The position numbers and the translations under genes were made by a program. From Rhizobium sp. FKY42 (GTDB lineage: Bacteria > Pseudomonadota > Alphaproteobacteria > Rhizobiales > Rhizobiaceae): a stretch of DNA of 64,000 bases. The notes below the pieces were generated by a model. The model saw only the letters and a list, made by a program, of their open reading frames with translations. It was not told where the DNA came from and made no database searches. Shown one piece after another: positions 54,845 through 64,000 of the stretch; within the stretch, counting starts at the first letter, position 1; every line of letters starts with the position of its first letter. The stretch is taken from the NCBI RefSeq assembly GCF_005222835.1, contig NZ_STGA01000004.1, forward strand, positions 153,941-217,940, in the 5' to 3' direction.

Positions 54845-55564
54845 ATGGAACACGCTGATCTAGCGGCTGCTGCAAACTCGGTAAGCCTCATTTCGCTTTT
54901 CATGCAAGCCGGGCTCATCGTGAAGCTCGTGATGATCGGCCTCATGGGAGCCTCGGTCTGGACCTGGGCTATCGTGATCGACAAATATATGAATTTCAAG
55001 AAGGCCAAGCGCCAGTTCGACCAGTTCGAACAGGTTTTCTGGTCCGGCCAGTCTCTTGAAGAGCTGTACCGAACGCTGTCGGACCGGCAGAATACCGGCC
55101 TTGCCGCCATCTTTGTGTCGGCCATGCGCGAATGGAAGAAGAGCTTCGAACGCGGCGCGCGCTCTCCAATCGGCCTTCAGATGCGTATCGATCGCGCCAT
55201 GGATGTGACGATAGCGCGCGAAAACGAGCATTTTGAAGCACGTCTGGGATCGCTCGCAACCATCGGTTCCGCCGGTCCCTTCATCGGCCTGTTCGGTACG
55301 GTCGTCGGTATCATGACATCGTTCCAGGCCATTGCCGGATCGAAGTCCACCAACCTTGCGGTTGTTGCGCCGGGTATCGCCGAAGCGCTTCTGGCAACCG
55401 CCATCGGCCTCATTGCCGCTATCCCAGCGGTTATGGCCTACAACAAGTTCATGGCAGATGCCGGCAAACTGTCTTCCCGCATGGAAGGCTTTGCCGATGA
55501 ATTCTCTGCCATCCTTTCACGCCAGATCGACGAGAAGCTGCAGCCGCGCCAGGCCGCGCAGTAA
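54845..55564 (+). CDS. tolQ: Tol-Pal system protein TolQ
   Basis: A 239-residue inner-membrane proton channel subunit. There are three membrane helices, the first at LIVKLVMIGLMGASVWTWAIVI (in two parts), and the MotA/TolQ/ExbB signature in GPFIGLFGTVVGIMTSFQAI and ALLATAIGLIAAIPAVMAYN. GGGGTAAGGG precedes ATG 54845. With TolR it uses the proton gradient to drive TolA, for outer-membrane invagination during division. Confidence 0.97.
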   Translation: MEHADLAAAANSVSLISLFMQAGLIVKLVMIGLMGASVWTWAIVIDKYMNFKKAKRQFDQFEQVFWSGQSLEELYRTLSDRQNTGLAAIFVSAMREWKKSFERGARSPIGLQMRIDRAMDVTIARENEHFEARLGSLATIGSAGPFIGLFGTVVGIMTSFQAIAGSKSTNLAVVAPGIAEALLATAIGLIAAIPAVMAYNKFMADAGKLSSRMEGFADEFSAILSRQIDEKLQPRQAAQ

Positions 55565-55592
55565 GCGTTTCGTTTTCTGAAGGAGTAGCTTC

Positions 55593-56051
55593 ATGGGTAT
55601 GTCGGCTGGGGGATCGAAGGCATCGGGCGGTGGTCGTCGCGGGCGTGGCCGTCGCGGGCGCGGTGGTGCAATCAGCGAAATCAACGTGACGCCGCTGGTC
55701 GACGTCATGCTCGTTCTTCTCATCATCTTCATGGTTGCCGCACCGATGATGACGGTGGGCGTTCCGATTGACCTGCCGGAAACGCAGGCCAAGGCCATGA
55801 ATTCCGATACGCAGCCGATCACCGTTTCGGTCAACCCACAGGGACAGATCTTCCTGCAGGAAACCCCGATTTCGATTGATGAAGTCGTTCCCAAGCTCGA
55901 GGCCATTGCCAAGACCGGCTATAACGAGCGCATCTATGTGCGCGGCGATACCGCCGCTGCCTATGGTGGTGTGATGAAGGTCATGGCCCGCATTTCTGCA
56001 GCCGGTTTCAAGAACATCGGTCTTGTGACGCTGCAGGAACAGCAGAAGTGA
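55593..56051 (+). CDS. tolR: Tol-Pal system protein TolR
   Basis: A 152-residue ExbD/TolR protein. The N-terminus is an unusual Gly/Arg-rich stretch (GGGRRGRGRRGRGGAISEIN), then the single helix with its proton-carrying aspartate (TPLVDVMLVLLIIFMVAAP). A periplasmic domain follows. It sits 28 bases after tolQ and 10 before tolA. It couples proton flow with TolQ. Confidence 0.97.
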   Translation: MGMSAGGSKASGGGRRGRGRRGRGGAISEINVTPLVDVMLVLLIIFMVAAPMMTVGVPIDLPETQAKAMNSDTQPITVSVNPQGQIFLQETPISIDEVVPKLEAIAKTGYNERIYVRGDTAAAYGGVMKVMARISAAGFKNIGLVTLQEQQK

Positions 56052-56061
56052 TCCGGCACCG

Positions 56062-57237
56062 ATGAAGACGAGTCTCGGCACATCGCTGGTCGCACACACA
56101 GTCATACTCGCCTGGGCGCTGGTATCGATCAGTGCGCCTGCCTCTTTCGAGGTTGCGCCGGTCGAGGCCCTGCCTGTCGATATCGTTCCGGTGGAATCCA
56201 TCACCCAGATCCAGCAGGGTGACAAGAAGGCACCGATGACCGAAAAGCCTTCGCCCAAGAAAACTGAGAAGCAGAACGTCGTCGAGAACGCGGAGAACGC
56301 GGGCGAGAACGACGTAGACCTGAAGAACCCGCCGACACCGGTCAAAAAGCCGACGGTGACGGAAACAGCTGCCGCTCCGCCGAAGAACGAGAAGCCGCTA
56401 CCCAACCCGACGACGGAAAACAACGACGTCAAGGAAATTGCCAAGGAAGAGACTGCGCCGAAGCCGGTAGAGACGGCGGCGTTGCCGATCCCGAAGCCTG
56501 AAATCACACCGCCGACACCCAAGCCGGAACCGCCGAAGCCTGAGCCGCAGAAGCCCGAACCGCAGGCGCAGAAGGTGGAAGAAACGCCACTGCCAACTAC
56601 GGCACCCGTTCCGGCCGCACGTCCGCGCCCTGAACCGCCGAAGCAGGAAGAGGCAAAGCCCGTCGAGAAGCCGCCGGAAAAGAAGCCGGAGCAGAAACCT
56701 GCCGAAAAGCCGCAGGACAAGAAGACCGACACAGCCAATGCCGAAAAGCCGAGCGACAAGAAGGTCGCCGACAAGAAGCAGGAGACCGCCAAGTCTGCAT
56801 CTTCCAAGCAGAGCGATTTCAATGCGGACGAAATCGCCGCACAGCTGAATAAGGTGGAGGCTGCAGGCGGCGGCGCGAAGCGTTCCCAGCAAATGGCTTC
56901 GCTGGGCGGCAAGAAGAACACTGGCGGTTCTTCCCTCAGCCAGAGCGAGATGGATGCGCTGAAGGGCCAGATCCAGAACAACTGGTCGGTGATATCAGGT
57001 GTCGATGGCGGCAAGGGCATGATCATTACAGTGACCATGAAGCTTGATCCGTCCGGCGCCATCGTTGGAAGACCGGAAGTAACTTCGTCCGGTGGTAACG
57101 AGAGTGCCCGCCGCATGCTGGAAGGCAGTGCAATTCGAGCCGTCATGCGCTCTTCGCCATTCAAGAATCTTCCTGCCGACAAATATGACGCGTGGAGCGA
57201 AGTCGTTGTGAACTTCGACCCGAGCGAACTGCTTTGA
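56062..57237 (+). CDS. tolA: Tol-Pal system protein TolA
   Basis: A 391-residue envelope-spanning protein. One N-terminal membrane helix ([20 protein letters not shown]) is followed by a long Lys/Pro/Glu-rich rod of about 230 residues (repeated [20 protein letters not shown] units) and a C-terminal domain ([39 protein letters not shown]). It links TolQR to TolB and Pal. The rod is of the proline type rather than the Ala-rich helix of E. coli. Confidence 0.94.
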   Translation: MKTSLGTSLVAHTVILAWALVSISAPASFEVAPVEALPVDIVPVESITQIQQGDKKAPMTEKPSPKKTEKQNVVENAENAGENDVDLKNPPTPVKKPTVTETAAAPPKNEKPLPNPTTENNDVKEIAKEETAPKPVETAALPIPKPEITPPTPKPEPPKPEPQKPEPQAQKVEETPLPTTAPVPAARPRPEPPKQEEAKPVEKPPEKKPEQKPAEKPQDKKTDTANAEKPSDKKVADKKQETAKSASSKQSDFNADEIAAQLNKVEAAGGGAKRSQQMASLGGKKNTGGSSLSQSEMDALKGQIQNNWSVISGVDGGKGMIITVTMKLDPSGAIVGRPEVTSSGGNESARRMLEGSAIRAVMRSSPFKNLPADKYDAWSEVVVNFDPSELL

Positions 57238-57251
57238 AAGGCCCCAATATC

Positions 57252-58559
57252 ATGCTGAAACCAACTCTCATCCGCGTCATGCTGGCCATTGCCGGTATGG
57301 CCGTGATGTTTGCAGCGCCCGCCCAGGCGCGCGTGGAAATCAACATCAATCGCGGCAATGTGGAGCCACTGCCCATTGCCATCACGGACTTCATTTCCGG
57401 CAACGAGCTAGGCGCGCAGATTTCCGGCGTCATCGCGGCAGATCTGCAGCGTTCGGGTCTGTTCGCCCCGGTCAACAAGGCCGCCTTCATCGAGAAGATC
57501 TCCGATCCGGGCAAGATGCCGCGTTTCGAGGACTGGAAGGCAATCAATGCGCAGGCTCTGGTCACCGGTCGTGTGACCCGCGAGGGCGATGGCCGCCTCC
57601 GTGCCGAATTCCGCCTGTGGGATACGTTCGGCGGCACGCAGATGACCGGCCAGCAGTTCTTCACGCAGCCGGAAAACTGGCGCCGTGTCGCTCACATCAT
57701 TGCCGATGCCATCTACAAGCAGATCACCGGCGAGAACGGCTATTTCGACACCCGCGTGGTCTTCGTGTCGGAAAGCGGACCGAAGAATGCGCGTGTCCGC
57801 CAGCTGGCGATCATGGATCAAGACGGTTTCAACGTTCGCAGCCTCACCAATGGCAAGGACATCGTTTTGACGCCGCGCTTTTCGCCCAACCGTCAGGAAG
57901 TGACATATATGTCCTTCGAAGGGCAGCAGCCGCGCGTCTATCTGCTTCAACTTGAGACAGGCCAGCGCGAAGTCGTGGGCAACTTCCCCGGCATGACCTT
58001 CTCGCCTCGCTTTTCTCCTGATGGCCAAAAGGTCATCATGAGCCTCCAGCAGGACGGCAACTCGAACATCTACACGATGGATCTGCGCTCACGCACGACC
58101 ACGCGCCTGACGAACACGGCGGCGATCGACACGTCACCGTCCTATTCACCCGATGGTGGCCGTATCGTGTTCGAAAGCGATCGCGGCGGTCGTCAGCAGC
58201 TTTACGTCATGAGTGCAGACGGTTCCGGCCAGACGCGTATCTCCTTCGGCGATGGTTCCTATTCGACGCCGGTCTGGTCTCCTCGCGGCGATCTGATTGC
58301 ATTCACCAAGCAGTCGGGCGGCAAGTTTTCCATTGGCGTCATGAAGCCGGATGGATCTGGCGAGCGCATTCTGACCACCGGCTTCCACAACGAAGGCCCG
58401 ACCTGGGCTCCGAACGGTCGCGTTTTGATGTTCTTCCGCCAGAATGCTGGAGCAGGCGGACCGCAGCTCTATTCCATCGACCTGACGGGTTACAACGAAC
58501 AGCAGATCAAGACGCCGGCCTTCGCATCGGATCCGGCCTGGTCACCGCTGCTTGAGTAA
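57252..58559 (+). CDS. tolB: Tol-Pal system protein TolB
   Basis: A 435-residue periplasmic protein. A signal peptide ([16 protein letters not shown]) is followed by an N-terminal domain and a six-bladed beta-propeller with repeated PxFSPxG-type units ([61 protein letters not shown]). It binds Pal and TolA. ATG 57252 follows GAAAGG. About 150 bases with a TTAACCAT box separate it from pal. Confidence 0.96.
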   Translation: MLKPTLIRVMLAIAGMAVMFAAPAQARVEININRGNVEPLPIAITDFISGNELGAQISGVIAADLQRSGLFAPVNKAAFIEKISDPGKMPRFEDWKAINAQALVTGRVTREGDGRLRAEFRLWDTFGGTQMTGQQFFTQPENWRRVAHIIADAIYKQITGENGYFDTRVVFVSESGPKNARVRQLAIMDQDGFNVRSLTNGKDIVLTPRFSPNRQEVTYMSFEGQQPRVYLLQLETGQREVVGNFPGMTFSPRFSPDGQKVIMSLQQDGNSNIYTMDLRSRTTTRLTNTAAIDTSPSYSPDGGRIVFESDRGGRQQLYVMSADGSGQTRISFGDGSYSTPVWSPRGDLIAFTKQSGGKFSIGVMKPDGSGERILTTGFHNEGPTWAPNGRVLMFFRQNAGAGGPQLYSIDLTGYNEQQIKTPAFASDPAWSPLLE

Positions 58560-58624
58560 ATGTGAACGCCTTTTCACGGCTTCTTGCTCTTGCAAAGGCG
58601 GCGGTGAAAGGGTTTAGGGGAAAA

Positions 58625-58668
58625 TTAACCATGATCGTTGGTCGTGCGTTAACCAGAAACGGTTAGAT
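58625..58668 (+). promoter_or_regulatory. TTAACCAT/TTAACC motifs before pal
   Basis: TTAACCAT (58625-58632) and TTAACC (58649-58654) start 24 bases apart. The second continues as TAACC-AGAAAC-GGTTA, an inverted repeat. They sit within the 148-base tolB-pal gap and suggest an internal promoter, possibly under CtrA. Confidence 0.4.
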
Positions 58669-58707
58669 TCCGGCAACGATAAAATTCTGATCAAGGAGAG
58701 ACCGGCT

Positions 58708-59247
58708 ATGAGCCGCATCGATACCCCGGCAATGAGCCGTATGCAGACCCTCGCACGCAACCCGGCTGTCATTGCCCTCACGCTCGCTCTTGCTCTTGCA
58801 GGCTGCGCGAACAAGAAGAACCTGCCGAACAGCGCCGGCGAACTGGGCCTTGGTGCCGGTGGCGCAGGTGCGGCAACGCCGGGTTCCAGCCAGGACTTCA
58901 CCGTCAATGTCGGCGATCGCATCTTCTTCGATACCGATTCCACGTCGATCCGCGCAGACGCCCAGCAGACGCTGGATCGTCAGGCTCAGTGGCTGCAGCG
59001 TTATCCGCGTTATGCCATCACGATCGAAGGTCATGCCGACGAGCGCGGCACGCGCGAATACAACCTTGCTCTCGGCGCACGCCGTGCCGCTGCAACGCGC
59101 GACTACCTTGCTTCGCGCGGCGTTCCGGCAAACCGCATGAAGACCATTTCCTACGGCAAGGAACGTCCGGTTGCGGTTTGCGACGACATCTCTTGCTGGT
59201 CTCAGAACCGCCGTGCAGTCACCGTTCTCGGCGGCGCCGGAATGTAA
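58708..59247 (+). CDS. pal: Peptidoglycan-associated lipoprotein Pal
   Basis: A 179-residue outer-membrane lipoprotein. A long N-terminal leader ends at lipobox LALAGC (Cys34); the OmpA-like domain follows, with IFFDTDSTSIRADAQ and the peptidoglycan-binding TIEGHADERGTREYNLALG. AAGGAGAG precedes ATG 58708. It anchors the outer membrane to the wall and is drawn to division sites by TolQRA. A terminator follows. Confidence 0.97.
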   Translation: MSRIDTPAMSRMQTLARNPAVIALTLALALAGCANKKNLPNSAGELGLGAGGAGAATPGSSQDFTVNVGDRIFFDTDSTSIRADAQQTLDRQAQWLQRYPRYAITIEGHADERGTREYNLALGARRAAATRDYLASRGVPANRMKTISYGKERPVAVCDDISCWSQNRRAVTVLGGAGM

Positions 59248-59270
59248 TCGATGCCATGATGGCGCGGAGG

Positions 59271-59292
59271 AGGCGGCGTCAGCCGCCTTTTT
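59271..59292 (+). terminator. Terminator of pal
   Basis: AGGCGGC (59271-59277), GTCA, GCCGCCT (59282-59288) and TTTT. Together with the gap before cpoB it suggests cpoB has its own promoter. Confidence 0.88.
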
Positions 59293-59430
59293 CGTAATCT
59301 CCATAGTTTAGCCGAAGTTGCGGGGTTACCTGCAAGCAACGGGGCCAGCTTGGATTGTTTTGTCTGGAATTCGAAAACGTCAGGGCTGTGCCATAGGGTG
59401 CATGCCCTCTAGGAAAACAGGACGGACATC

Positions 59431-60450
59431 ATGAAGAAACTTGTTCTGGCAGCGATGCTGGGGCTTGCGGCCACGACGAGCCACGCGAGTGCATTTACGC
59501 TCGGAAACCTGTTCAAGAACGATGCCGCGAAGAACGAGCAGGCAGGCCAGCAGAAAATGCAGGCACGCCAACCGATGGTGCTCGCGCAGAGTTCTGGCGA
59601 TTCGGTGCGCATCCAGCAGCTGGAGGAAACCATTCGCCAGCTGAACGGTCGCGTTGAAGAAATGAGCTTCCAGCTGCTGCAGATGCAGGAGCAGATGCGC
59701 AAGACCCAGTCCGACAATGAGTTCCGGTTCCAGGAGCTGGAAAAGGGCTCGGCCGGGGGCGGTGCTGCCCCTGCAGTTGCTGCAGCTGCTGCCGCCGGGG
59801 CAGCCGGCTCAAAAAAAAACGATGAAATCGCGAATATAATCGATCAGCCGGGGACACCTGCGGGGGCAAGACCATCTGCGGGCGCTCCGGCTTCGAACCG
59901 TTCGACGACTGCGCCTGGCGAAACGACACTCGGTTCCATTGAAATGGACCAGAGCGGCAGACAGGTGGGTGCAAGCGTCAATCAGAACGCGCGCAACGCC
60001 GCAGCCTTGCCGGGTGTCGATGCCGGTTCTGCCCCTGCAAAGCCAACCAACCAGACAGCGTCTCTCGGTACGGAAAGCGATAGCTACCGCGCCGCTTACA
60101 ATCATATCCTGTCCGGCGACTACAAGACCGCCGAAGCCGAATTCACGGCCTATCTGCAGAGCTACCCCAAGAGTGCGCGCGCGGCTGACGCGAGCTTCTG
60201 GCTGGGCGAAGCGCAGTATAGCCAGGGCCGCTATAACGATTCCGCCAAGACCTTCCTCAACGCACACCAGACCTATGCTTCGTCGCCCAAGGCGCCGGAA
60301 ATGCTTTTGAAGCTTGGCATGTCACTGGCTGCTCTCGACAATCGCGACACGGCCTGTGCAACGCTGCGTGAGGTTGGCAAGCGATATCCATCTGCGTCGA
60401 AGCCCGTCACGACCAAGGTTGCAAGTGAGCTCAAGCGGTTGAGCTGCTGA
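59431..60450 (+). CDS. cpoB: Cell division coordinator CpoB (YbgF)
   Basis: A 339-residue periplasmic protein. A signal peptide (LVLAAMLGLAATTSHASA) leads to a trimerising coiled coil (VRIQQLEETIRQLNGRVEEM), a Gly/Ala/Pro-rich linker and C-terminal TPR repeats (AAYNHILSGDYKTAEAEFTA; LGEAQYSQGRYNDSAKTF). It coordinates Tol with peptidoglycan synthesis. A run of nine A (59811-59819) lies in the linker and is a likely slippage site. It is the last gene of the tol block. Confidence 0.93.
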   Translation: MKKLVLAAMLGLAATTSHASAFTLGNLFKNDAAKNEQAGQQKMQARQPMVLAQSSGDSVRIQQLEETIRQLNGRVEEMSFQLLQMQEQMRKTQSDNEFRFQELEKGSAGGGAAPAVAAAAAAGAAGSKKNDEIANIIDQPGTPAGARPSAGAPASNRSTTAPGETTLGSIEMDQSGRQVGASVNQNARNAAALPGVDAGSAPAKPTNQTASLGTESDSYRAAYNHILSGDYKTAEAEFTAYLQSYPKSARAADASFWLGEAQYSQGRYNDSAKTFLNAHQTYASSPKAPEMLLKLGMSLAALDNRDTACATLREVGKRYPSASKPVTTKVASELKRLSC

Positions 60451-60486
60451 TTTCAGGGGGATCCCATTCTTTCTGCAGCAACTCAA

Positions 60487-61845
60487 TTGCTGTCTCCCGG
60501 TGAAGCGATCGATCTCTTTCTCGCGTCGTTGAGGAGGCCAGCGCGCCTGTTGGTGGCGATTTCCGGCGGCAGCGATTCGACGGGTCTTCTGACGGCGCTG
60601 TGCGAGGCGGCTGGCGATCCGAAGGAAAGCGGCATCACCATTCTGGCTGCCACCATAGACCACCAGCTGCGGCCTGAATCGGCAGACGAGGCTTTGGCCG
60701 TCAATCTCCTTTGTGACCAGTTTTCCGTTGAACACCGTACTCGTGCCTGGACCGGCGAAAAGCCCGCGACGGGCCGCGCATCCGCAGCCCGCATTGCGCG
60801 CTATCAGCTGCTTGTTCAGATTGCCGAAGAACTTCAGGCCACCGCTATCGTAACCGGCCATACGCTGGACGACCAGATCGAGACCATCACCATGCGGCAG
60901 GCGCGGGATCCGGAACGGCGGGAGCCGGAAGGAACTGCGCAGCGCGAGGGCCGCGGTGGCGACGCAGGCATGTCGTCCTCCGTCCTTATCAACGGTCGTT
61001 TCTGGTTGTTTCGTCCGTTCCTCAAGACACGGCGCAACGCGATTCGCGACTTTTTGCTTCGCCGTGGCATGGGCTGGATCGATGATCCTTCGAATACGGA
61101 TGAGCGTTCGGAACGGGTGCGGGTGCGTCTAGCGCTTGGCGGATTATCCGATGCAAAAGCCGATGCGTGGAGAACAGCGGTCGATCTTGCGCAGAACCGG
61201 CGGCATGCGGTGTCTCAGGCGGCTGCCGGTTTACTCCGCGAATCGGCTACGATCTGGCAGGCCAGTGCAGCGCGGCTCGATCCCTCTGCTCTTTCCGCGT
61301 CGCCTGATGTGCTGTTTTATGCAATCGGCACGCTGATTGCGGTTCTGGGCGGCAGGGAACATCTTCCGGCGAGCGAGCCCTTCGAGCGCATCATGAGCCG
61401 CTATCTGCGGGGCGAAAGTTTTCGCGAAACGCTTGGGCGCGTTCTACTCTACAATAGCCGGGATGCACTCTATCTGGCACGAGAAAGCCGCGACCTGCCG
61501 GAAATGCAGGTGTCCATGTGGCAGCGCGAGCTGTGGGACGGACGTTTTGAGATCGTATCGCACGTTCCGGCCGCTTGCACCGTTCTGCCGGGGCAGGCAG
61601 ACGTGGCCGCCCAGAGCTACCCTGACGTGCCGACGCTGGTTGCGCGGGCAGCATGGCGGTCCTTGCCGGATGTCAAAGTGCCGCAGGAGTTCAAGGATGT
61701 ACAGGTTCAAATCACGCCTGTTCTTGCTCCCTTCCGGCAGTTTCTTGCGGATTTCGACCTTGGACTGGCCGATTGTCTTGCGCAATTGATGGGTTTGGCG
61801 GCTATGCCTCGCTCGCCACTTAACGATTTGATACGGAAAACATGA
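60487..61845 (+). CDS. tilS: tRNA(Ile)-lysidine synthase
   Basis: A 452-residue PP-loop enzyme that changes the C34 of tRNA-Ile(CAU) to lysidine. The ATP motif is LVAISGGSDSTGLL, followed by ATIDHQLRPESADEA and TGHTLDDQIETITMR, with C-terminal domains. The start is unusual: no ATG is available. TTG 60487 has no ribosome site, whereas the in-frame ATT at 60466 follows CAGGGGG by a good distance. It lies 36 bases after cpoB. Confidence 0.93.
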   Translation: MLSPGEAIDLFLASLRRPARLLVAISGGSDSTGLLTALCEAAGDPKESGITILAATIDHQLRPESADEALAVNLLCDQFSVEHRTRAWTGEKPATGRASAARIARYQLLVQIAEELQATAIVTGHTLDDQIETITMRQARDPERREPEGTAQREGRGGDAGMSSSVLINGRFWLFRPFLKTRRNAIRDFLLRRGMGWIDDPSNTDERSERVRVRLALGGLSDAKADAWRTAVDLAQNRRHAVSQAAAGLLRESATIWQASAARLDPSALSASPDVLFYAIGTLIAVLGGREHLPASEPFERIMSRYLRGESFRETLGRVLLYNSRDALYLARESRDLPEMQVSMWQRELWDGRFEIVSHVPAACTVLPGQADVAAQSYPDVPTLVARAAWRSLPDVKVPQEFKDVQVQITPVLAPFRQFLADFDLGLADCLAQLMGLAAMPRSPLNDLIRKT

Positions 61846-61947
61846 TCTGAAGGCCGCCTTGCCTTGGCAAGGCCGTGCCGGGAACCTATGTTAAGGACCA
61901 AGAAAGGCAGCTGGCTTAAAGCAGGCTGTCAATGTCCGGGGAGTTCG

Positions 61948-63882
<1,935 letters not shown>

Positions 63883-63906
63883 GGCTTGAAGGTCGGCCAA
63901 AAATTG

Positions 63907-63936
63907 GGGGCTGCCCGAAAGGGCGGCCCCTTCTTG
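63907..63936 (+). terminator. Terminator of ftsH
   Basis: GGGGCTGCCC (63907-63916), GAAA, GGGCGGCCCC (63921-63930), then TTCTT. The stem has a single T-G pair. Confidence 0.88.
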
Positions 63937-63949
63937 CAATCAAAGTAAA

Positions 63950-63968
63950 CCTCCACCTACGGTGGAGG
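63950..63968. repeat. Small inverted repeat after ftsH
   Basis: CCTCCACC (63950-63957), TAC, GGTGGAGG (63961-63968). It is a perfect 8-bp stem. It is likely in the leader of the next gene, which lies beyond the window. GGAGG in the second arm could be a masked ribosome site. Confidence 0.5.
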
Positions 63969-64000
63969 ACTGGACGAGTTCTACATCGTAGTGGAGAGAC

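Noticed and set aside
55449..57182. 577-codon minus-strand frame over tolR and tolA
   Set aside because: It is a mirror of the Lys/Pro/Glu-rich tolA rod, giving a low-complexity Phe/Gly/Ser protein. tolR and tolA are certain.

Overview
The window looks like ordinary core chromosome of an alphaproteobacterium in the Rhizobiaceae (Agrobacterium/Rhizobium group). It has moderately high GC, dense coding on both strands, many ATGA/GTGA stop-start overlaps, and several alphaproteobacterial markers: GapR (DUF2312), RcdA (DUF1465), DUF1036, DUF1192, DUF1244, DUF4164, cysteine-free L31 and L36, and the ybgC-tolQRAB-pal-cpoB-tilS-ftsH block. I saw no insertion sequence, prophage, CRISPR array, tRNA or rRNA gene, so it does not read as a genomic island.

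Layout. 0.1-9.7 kb: a sigma-54 response regulator, a DUF882 M15-like peptidase, GapR, DUF1244, an N-formylglutamate amidohydrolase-like protein, DUF1036 coupled to pyruvate kinase, an alpha/beta hydrolase and a TPR protein. 9.7-16.6 kb: rpmJ, purEK with a DUF465 gene, a second DUF465 gene, an ArsR regulator with a TauE/SafE permease, a ThiE-like protein, a Sel1-repeat protein and suhB. 16.8-25.7 kb: a MotA/MotB-like stator pair, a flavin dehydrogenase, an orphan Bug/TctC binding protein, an ABC exporter, rpmE, a D,D-carboxypeptidase and RcdA. 26.1-33.2 kb, all minus strand: DUF4164, zapA, a probable 6S RNA, a CHASE3 kinase/receiver/HWE-kinase phosphorelay, a CorC-like protein, 5-formyl-THF cyclo-ligase, YmdB and DUF1192. 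33.5-42.5 kb: the glycolytic/Calvin-type cluster tkt-gap-pgk-fba, interrupted by a TadG-like gene and a K+/H+ antiporter. 42.6-49.8 kb: a small membrane protein, an MFS carrier, an MBL-fold protein, a PNPOx-like protein, yebC, an unknown gene, a luciferase-like oxidoreductase and a chemoreceptor-like protein without the usual tip. 50.0-63.9 kb: ruvCAB, a phosphoesterase, Nudix, DUF2945, the complete Tol-Pal operon, tilS and ftsH.

Themes. Central carbon flow is represented by tkt, gap, pgk, fba and pyk. Cell division and envelope functions are represented by zapA, tolQRAB-pal-cpoB, the carboxypeptidase, the DUF882 protein and ftsH. Cell-cycle DNA and CtrA control is represented by GapR and RcdA, and TTAACCAT boxes lie before tolQ and pal.

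No clearly new multi-gene system stands out. The best leads are non-coding or unassigned: a probable 6S RNA beside zapA, a possible small RNA near 25.9 kb, strong palindromes upstream of fba, tkt and the Bug gene, the non-flagellar stator pair, and the tipless chemoreceptor-like protein. All calls come from reading the sequence; no database search was run.
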